From positions 14,402,060 to 14,466,059 of the forward strand of contig CM033108.1 of the NCBI GenBank assembly GCA_019321725.1: 64,000 nucleotides of DNA. The letters are read 5' to 3'. Below the pieces are notes generated by a model. It did not search any database. It saw nothing but the letters and a program-made list of their open reading frames with translations, and was not told the DNA's origin. Positions 57,366 to 64,000 of this stretch are shown here, piece by piece (the stretch's first letter is position 1; each line of letters begins with the position of its first letter). Both the position numbers and the translations under genes were made by a program. This DNA comes from Paulownia fortunei. Lineage: Eukaryota > Streptophyta > Magnoliopsida > Lamiales > Paulowniaceae.

Positions 57366-57690
57366 CAATTTTTTCTCAACTTTGGCCTCTCTCTCATTTT
57401 CTTTTCTCTTTTCACTCAATTTTTGCATCTTGAGCTGATACAAGTGTTATAGGCTGCTTTTTGATGACAAACGAGTACCTATTGGTGTAACCATCATGTG
57501 TGACATGTCGATCTTACTGTCATGGCCTCCCCAATAGGATGTGACATGCATGCATAGGTACCACATCACAAAGCACCTCATCTTGCATGGTTGTAGATGT
57601 TTCAAGGTATTGCCAATTTCTCCACTAACTTAGTGCTGTCAAAATTGGTGCAACTCCCACCATCAATTATAACGCTGCAAACCTTATTGT
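57366..57690 (-). pseudogene. Scrambled G2: inverted protease segment
   Basis: The minus strand, compared with 32450-32830, encodes the protease site IIDGGSCTNF near 57640-57680 (the DGG form usual in this group), then STKLVEKLA. After an internal deletion come the LLG-type region near 57530 and the charged linker. It sits between + strand gag pieces, so it has been inverted in place. Confidence 0.75.
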
Positions 57691-58145
57691 GTACGAAGCC
57701 ATCAAAGTTGAGCAGCAATTAAAATGGAGGAACATGGCTAGAAAGGGAATAGGAACGACCTCCTCAATTTCATGGAAAACAACACCTAAACGGGATGAAT
57801 GGCCATCAATTAAACCTAAGCCCGAGTCCTCTAAAGATACCAAACCAGCTACAATGCCAAAACAAGGTAACATTGAATCCTCCACTTCTAAAAATTGAGA
57901 TATTAAGTGCTTTAAGTGTCAAGGCAGGGGACATATAGCTAGTCAATGCCCAAACAAAACGATCATAGTGATCAATGCTCAAGGGGAAATTGAGATAGAA
58001 GATGAACAAGAAGACGAAGTAGATGACATGCTACCTCTTGAAGATGCATATGAAGGGCAATATGCAATGGAAGGAGAATCATTAGTGGCTAGGCGAGCTC
58101 TTAGTGTGCAAGTTAAGGAAGAAGAAAATAACCAGGTGAGTATGG
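57691..58145 (+). pseudogene. Scrambled G2: gag C-terminus with zinc knuckle
   Basis: Open pieces 57689-57898 (EAIKVEQQLKWRN, SSISWKTTPKRDEWPSI) and, after one stop, CFKCQGRGHIASQC (about 57911-57952), a complete CX2CX4HX4C knuckle. Then VINAQGEIEIEDEQEDEVDD and GESLVARRALSVQ follow (58150 frame). The middle of gag is missing, replaced by the inverted protease. Confidence 0.8.
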
Positions 58146-58390
58146 TTTAGCGCTAGCTTTAATGTTTATGATCTATCACCTTTCGATGTAGGTGATGAAG
58201 ATTTGAGGACAAATCCTTTTCAAGAGGGGGGGAATGATGAAAACGAAGCTACACACTCACGCATACTAGAGGGAGAACTCACACGTGGACTTTAAAGGAC
58301 TCAAAGTCAGCAATTACATGATCCACTAAGCTTACCAAGTGGACCAATCACAAGATTTAGGGCCAAGCATTTTAAAGAAGCATTATATGA
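58146..58390 (+). pseudogene. Scrambled G2: polyprotein C-terminus and LTR start
   Basis: Directly after the gag end, sequence like 38290-38550 resumes (GEYG...[20 protein letters not shown]), so all of protease, RT, RNase H and integrase is missing. The join falls at CCAGGTGAGTATGG, which could have paired with gag's ACCAG. The purine tract (58221-58234) and LTR start TGATGAAAACG (58235) follow; the LTR is cut at about 58388. Confidence 0.75.
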
Positions 58391-59094
58391 CCTTTCGTAT
58401 TTTATTTTCTTATTATTGGACATTTTATTTTATTGATTGTAAGGATTAGTAGTTGTCTAAGATTTGATTTATTTTTTTTTAGTTATTTAGTAATTCAACT
58501 TTGTAAAACAAAGTAATCCTAATAGAAATAACTCAAGATTGAATAATATTTGTGAGAGTTTTCCTCCATGGTTCTTCAAAGAACTATTTTCTTCTTATCA
58601 AGATTCTTCTTGTAATGTTCATCCTTGACCTATCACCCACAATCTTTCTCATCTATCTTGAGTGTGCCCTCTAACCAAGTTTCTTCATACTTTATTTCTT
58701 ATCTTTTAATAAATAAAAGGCCAAGGTTATCGTTCTTGCTAGATTGCGAATTTGAATTAAGATGATCCCTGAAAAAATGCCCTAAAGGATGTTTGAGTCT
58801 TATTTTTCATTGTGAGGTTCGTATCATTTAACGAATAGAATAATGGAGCATCATGCCTATTTTTAAATAATAAATTGCTGTTTACTTTCTTGATTGATTG
58901 TAAGGATTGATTATTCTTATTTTCTTTGAAAACTTTTCAAGACAACTAATTGCCATTCACTTTCGTAATTATAAGGGAATGACCTTTCTTATTTTCTTTT
59001 CTTATTATTGGACATTTTACTTTATTGATTGTATAGATTAGTAGTTTGTAGGATTTGATTTATTTTCTTTTTAAGTTATTTAGTAATTCAACTT
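58385..59094 (+). repeat. Isolated unit of the LTR-derived array
   Basis: Matches the units of 45925-51946 (TTATTATTGGACATTTTA, GTAATCCTAATAG and TTCATCCTTGACCTATCAC landmarks), with an internal deletion near 58855. It shows the repeat family is not confined to the main array. Confidence 0.75.
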
Positions 59095-60084
59095 GAATGT
59101 CCCTAGTGATTTTTATTGTGATTCTACAACTAAAAATCCTCATTTTCTGTATTATAAGACCAAAAATTACTTTCAAAATTGATTATAAACAGTAATAGAA
59201 GCTTTAAAAATCATAAACCTCAAACAATTCAAGAACTTAAATCAAAAACATGAGTTAAACTTACATATGCACAGTTTTAAGTTCCTACTTGCTCTTCCCT
59301 ACTTCCTTTTGCCTCCTTCACCTTTTTCTTTACTTGGAATTACTTGAGAGCAAATTCTAAAATTCAATATGAAGGTTTGGAATGTGAAATATCTCAGAAA
59401 ATGGTTTATGGTCATGGTTCAAAGATAGAAATGAAGAAAGGATGAGGTGGAAGCTTGAGTGGCAAAGCTTGAGGTGTCAAGTCGTGATTCAAATCTGATG
59501 TGATTCACAACTTTTGCAACCCTAATCTAGTGTTTCTCATTACTTATTTATCTATCTACAACCTACTTTAATTTTCGTATGATCGGATAATATATTATGC
59601 CCTAATTTCTTAACCGTTTCTTTGATCTCCAAATCGATCGACATTCAATTCTTAAATGATTGTTTAGTTTTTATTTTTTAAAATCACATGCACATATGAA
59701 CCTTGTATTAAGACATTAAATCACACTATATCATGTCCAATATCCCAAGTATGTTAATCTATGGATCTTTTAGAACACCTCGATCTAATTGAATTGAATC
59801 ATATAAGCTTACTAGTGACACCTTTAACACTTCTAAAATTATAACATATAACCTATGAATATCCACTATATTGACCAATCTATTCTTTATCTTATACAAA
59901 TATAGAATTACTTAATTAGGTTATAAGATCTCAACCACTAACATCATGTGATAGTATTGGGAGTCTAACGATTAAGAATACTATATGAGATGCCATGTAG
60001 ATGTTAATGCAAATTAGCATATAAATAACATATCATGCATGAATCATATTGGCCAAGTGAGTAGTGTGAGGCTTGGGTATTACA
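59095..60084 (-). mobile_element. LTR-X head, + strand reads its reverse complement
   Basis: About 59260-60084 aligns with 37080-37917 in the same orientation and ends GGGTATTACA (compare GGGTATCACA). It is thus the minus-strand start of an LTR-X copy. Just outside, 59100-59136 is the near-exact reverse complement of 60085-60121. No coding. Confidence 0.65.
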
Positions 60085-62112
60085 TTTTAGTTGCAAAATC
60101 ACAATAAAAATCATTAGGGACAAAAATTATATACTTGCTGATTTTTTATATTAAAGCTTTATATATGTATAATAACTTGATTAAAACTTGTGTATTTCCC
60201 CATATATATGTTTATATATAAGTCTAGGTGATGTATATAAGTTTAGATATAGTGTGATAATTAAAGAGATGCTCAAAACTGTCTTCTTTGAATTTCAGAT
60301 TATGTCCTATGTGAATGGGGCTAGTTTTACAGCAATAAATCCATTAGTTTTGGCAATACTTTGACTTGGTTGTCTCTTTATATATGTTATCTAAATATGC
60401 TGAAAATTTTGGAGTAATTGAATATACTTAAGGGTGCCAAAACCATTAATGTCATGAAGTGTGCAAAACTATCACGATAGGAAAAATCTGTTTCATTATG
60501 TTGTGAAGAGAGCTGAACTTGAAAAACTATATCCATGAGTTTTAACGATTCTATGACATGGTTACATTGTTTTTTATGTTAGCTAAGTATGATAAAAATT
60601 ATGGAGTAAATGAATATGTCTAAGGGTGTCAAAATCATCACGCAATTTAATGTGGCAGCAGGAAAATGTGAACCTGTGAATCTGTCCCATTTGGTTCATA
60701 AAAATGTTCTAATGTGGATGTGGTTCATTTGATCCCTAAAATTTAGATGGGTGTTATAAGAGTTATAATACATCAATTAAGTAAGGTTAGTATATTGTGG
60801 AACAAAGGTGCGTAGAAGGTTTTATTTGGTTATAGTTTCTAAGTGGTAAGGTTGTTTAATTAAATTGAGATTCAAGATCGTTAAACTATATTAGGTATAA
60901 TGAGCCTATTAATTGAGGATGGTGATTGATATCTTATATTTTTACAGATTGTTTCATATCTAAGGTTGGGGAGTAGTTTCTTAACGCACAACCGATCAAC
61001 GGTAAGTAAAAATTCATTGGCAACTATAATGCATGGGCATAGTATTTCTTGTCTTATCTATAATAAATGCGATCCTAGTGTCTTGATGAGTGTATTATGA
61101 GTATTTTAAATATCTTATAGTGCATACGCTGCTTGGATCATGGGACATGGGATTCGTTGTGTCATTGAACATTCCATTCATCAACATTTACATACGCATG
61201 CATAACATGTGCTCACAGTTGAGGTTTTGTATGCATGATATTATTTTCAGAAAGAAAATATTTTGGTTGGTCACTACTAGTGTATCAAGGCCTGTATGGT
61301 TTATTTATATGATATTTTGGGGTGCCGCGAGTATTACTTCTCGAAGGATCATGAGGGTGGACAAGGGTGTGCCTCCGGTGGTCACGAGAGGGTAGACTAC
61401 TTAATTGTGCCCTTATCGACGCTGCTGGTGGGAAGACTTTTGGAGGATCACAGGGGAAGATAATAGGTGGACCTCTGGTGATTCTAGGAGATGGCCCCCA
61501 GACTGTGTCGATCTGTTTATAGCCATGTGATTATTGATATTGTTGATAGCTCTATCCAGTACATAGTAGGTGGGCCAAGGGCCCAATGATGGAAAATGAC
61601 TTTGAATGAACTATTTTTGATGCATGAGTTTGCATTTTTATCATGATCTCATAAAAATGCATTGCATATATATATTAAATTATCCCTTCATTATGCATGA
61701 TTTTTACTTACTGAGCATTAGCTCACGTAGTTCACGTATTGTTGGTGAGTTTGGTGATACTTAAAGCCATGGACTTAGTGGCAAGTGGCTGGAGTTCTTA
61801 CAAATTTTGAGAATTGGTGTACATGGATAATGACCTGTGGGACTGGTTGTTAACTTATTTGATTTTGGAGTCTACTGTATTAAATTTTGGAACTTGAACA
61901 GTATGTTACCTCTAAAACTTTTTTGTATATGGGTATGTAAATATTGTGGTTGTTATGGGTCATCTACAGGTACATATATTAGTCTGTGAGTACGGAAAAT
62001 AGTTTATTATTTATTAATATGTTACAGACAGAAAAAAAAATTATGTATGCTCATAAGTTCTATCATGTCAAATTATATTATATATATAGTTGTGTAGTAA
62101 TGGGGGTGTTAC
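60085..62112 (+). mobile_element. LTR-X body and tail, inverted relative to its head
   Basis: From about 60250 to 62112 it matches the reverse complement of 35040-36900, ending GGGGGTGTTACA. The head of the same LTR lies at 59260-60084 in the opposite sense, so the LTR has an internal inversion. The ORF at 61090-61395 has no motif and its counterpart in the other copy is not open. Confidence 0.65.
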
Positions 62113-62500
62113 AGAATGATTCCTTCATGTTACTTTAACAAGTCAAATCTTTTTAGTTCTCAACTCTTTTTTCTTCAGATCCAGAATTTACATTGGTTTC
62201 TCTTACACATGAGAGGGGTTTGAAATGTACTTTCTCAACATAGATACATGGAAAACATTGTGAACATTAGATAATGACGGGGTAAGGCCACTCTATAAGC
62301 TTTATCACCAACTCTTTTGAAAATCTTGAATGGGCTGACATACTTAGGGCTGAGTTTTCCTTTCTTTCCAAATCTCATGACACCTTTCATGGGTGCTACT
62401 TTTAAGAACACATGATCCGCAATGGCAAACTCTAGATCTTTTCTCCATTTATCTGCATGAATTTTTTGTCTACTTTCCGTAATCTTCATTCTCACTTGTA
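62113..62500 (-). pseudogene. G1 (fourth pol copy) integrase C-terminus
   Basis: Open piece 62495-62235: RKDLEFAIADHVFLKVAPMK, GVMRFGKKGKLSPKYVSPFK, and DKAYRVALP, as at 25340-25520. The chromodomain part continues broken to about 62113, where LTR-X ends. Confidence 0.8.
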
Positions 62501-63236
62501 TCTTCTCTACTACCTTAGCAGTATGTTGAACTGTTTCCAGACTTAGTAGGCTTTGTTCCCCAACTTCATCTCAGTGAACTGGAGATCTACATTTCTTTCC
62601 ATATAATGCTTCAAAGGCTCCATTCCAATTGTTGATTGGTAGCTATTATTATAAGTAAACTCCACTAATGGAAGCTTCACATCCCAACTCCCTTGAAAAT
62701 CTAGCACACAAGCTCTTAGCATATCCTCTAATATCTGAATAACCCTTTCTGATTACCCATCACTTTGTGGATGAAATGATGTACTAAATGCAAGTTTCAT
62801 TCCCATGGCACTGTGTAAGCTCTTCCAAAATGTAGATATAAACTAAGGATCTTTGTCGGACACTATTGAAACTGACACTCCATGTAACCTAACTCTCTCT
62901 TTAATATATTGTTGAGCATACTGGTTCATATTGTATGTGGATTTCACTGGAAGAAAATTGACTAATTTAGTTGAGCTATCAACAATCACTCATATGGAAT
63001 TATAGCCCTTTTGAGTTGCACAAAGGCTTCATTTCCACTCTGGAATTAACAAAGGCTTTAACAACCTTAATAGTCTTTGATATGTCTAAATTGTTGACAA
63101 GTTAGACATTCAACCACAAATTTTGTTATATCTCTCTTCATTTTAGGCCACCAATAATGTTATGGTAAGTCTTTATACAATTTTATGTTATCTGGATGTA
63201 CTGAATAAGGAGTGGTATGAGCTTTTCTAAAATGTC
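62501..63236 (-). pseudogene. G1 (fourth pol copy) integrase core and zinc domain, broken
   Basis: Matches 24590-25310 in order, but without a long open frame. HPQSDG-type sequence is recognisable near 62760-62780, SDKDP/DRDP near 62850, and the zinc-domain YWWPKMK near 63140. Confidence 0.7.
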
Positions 63237-64000
63237 TCATTTCATGGCCTTGTCAAACGGCACACACAGTCTCCCTTTATATTGAATAATTCCATCATTA
63301 GTAACAGAGAAGTCTAGCCTCTTTCCAGCCTCAATCTTTCTTTTCAATCTACACAAATACATTTCCACCTTTTGACCTTCTCTATTTTTATGTTGAAGTG
63401 CAGGCTTCAATACTAAAGTTGACGACAAACACTTTTTCCCTTTAGGTACAATCTCTGCAAATCCAGTAATATTGACTTTTGTATAACAAAAAGAGAAGAC
63501 GTGGATTTTCTGCTCAATGCATTTGCAACCACATTCGCTTTACCAGGATGATAGTTGATCACACAATCATAATCCTTCACAAAAAAAGTGTCTTCTTTGT
63601 CTCATATTCAACTCCTTTTGGGTAAAAAAGTACTTCAAACTCTTATGATCTGTATATATCTCACACTTCTCACCATACAAATAATGTCTCCAGATTTTCA
63701 AAGCAAAAAACCACGGCAGCAAGTTCCAAATCATGGGTTGGTTAATTTTTTTCATTCTCCTTAAATTACCTTGAAGCATAAGCAATAACCTTTCCATTTT
63801 TCATCAAAACGGCACCCAAACCATTTTTCGAAACATCACTATACAACACGAATCCATTAGTTCCTGTTGGAATGGTAAGAACAGGAGTTGTAGTCAATTT
63901 ATGTTTCAATTCCTAAAAACTTCTTTCACAAGCATCGGTCCACAAGAACTTCACATTCTTTCTTGTTAACATTGTCAATGGAGTTGCTATCTTTGAAAAC
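63237..64000 (-). pseudogene. G1 (fourth pol copy) RNase H to RT end, leaving the window
   Basis: Open piece 63428-63237 (RLKRKIEAGKRLDFSVTNDG) is the RNase H/integrase linker. 63797-63567 has [20 protein letters not shown] and [15 protein letters not shown]. Between about 63580 and 63590 a few bases are missing or rearranged. Further up, LYSDVSKNGLGAVL (catalytic context SDAS changed to SDVS) near 63800-63845. It continues past the window end toward RT. Confidence 0.8.

Noticed and set aside
57806..58009. Minus ORFs opposite the scrambled G2 gag
   Set aside because: Shadows of the + strand gag end, which carries a complete zinc knuckle.
61090..61395. 101-codon + strand ORF
   Set aside because: Within LTR-X sequence; corresponding region of the other copy is not open and no domain is recognisable.
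59090..62118. Possible target duplication GAATG around the LTR-X composite (59092-59096 and 62113-62117)
   Set aside because: The left copy is not followed by a TG element end and lies in array sequence; the match is likely chance.

Overview
This is an AT-rich stretch of plant nuclear DNA, probably from a eudicot. It consists almost entirely of dead, nested and rearranged reverse-transcribing elements. The organism call rests on Ty1/copia and chromovirus-type Ty3/gypsy families, an endogenous Caulimoviridae-like pararetrovirus, initiator-Met tRNA primer sites, and a piece of a plant B-type cyclin gene with introns. I see no intact protein-coding gene, RNA gene or CRISPR array. I name families locally: EPRV (pararetrovirus), copia-1, copia-2, G1, G2 and G3 (gypsy), and LTR-X (a long solo LTR).

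Layout. 1-8390: three copies of one EPRV. Copy A is on the + strand and ends in a 35S-like promoter. Copies B and C are on the - strand, head to tail, and B is inverted relative to A. 8390-15964: copia-1 on the - strand, with a truncated 3' LTR, a gag-PR-RT remnant lacking integrase, and a full 5' LTR. A 1,920-bp TG...CA element with a perfect 5-bp target duplication sits inside its primer site. 15965-16643: B-type cyclin pseudogene, cut by copia-1. About 17300-20120: 3' LTR and RNase H of copia-2.

20121-32340: G1 region. A G1 element (21240-28110, target duplication AAGCC) is inserted in the integrase of an older G1 copy (20121-21239 plus 28111-28290). A third, inverted G1 copy follows (28322-32340). 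32341-39248: G2 on the + strand, split in its integrase by solo LTR-X (35040-37917). 39250-40265: G1 gag and LTR scraps. 40266-45924: G3 on the + strand. Its 5' LTR carries an inverted solo LTR of the same family (41182-41947, target duplication CGTTT). 45925-51946: a tandem array of about seven 0.73-0.88 kb units derived from the LTR of a G2/G3 relative. 51947-56850: G2 on the - strand, with one LTR shared by two internal regions. 56855-58390: a scrambled G2 mini-element. 58385-59094: one more array unit. 59095-62112: an LTR-X copy with an internal inversion. 62113-64000: another inverted G1.

Nothing here looks like a working system. The useful content is the record of insertions: four insertions with target duplications, a self-insertion, tandem LTR amplification, and recombination that leaves LTRs shared between elements. 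There is also a recognisable viral-type promoter and a trapped host gene fragment. Function calls come from reading protein motifs by eye. Boundaries marked approximate were set by comparing copies within the window.
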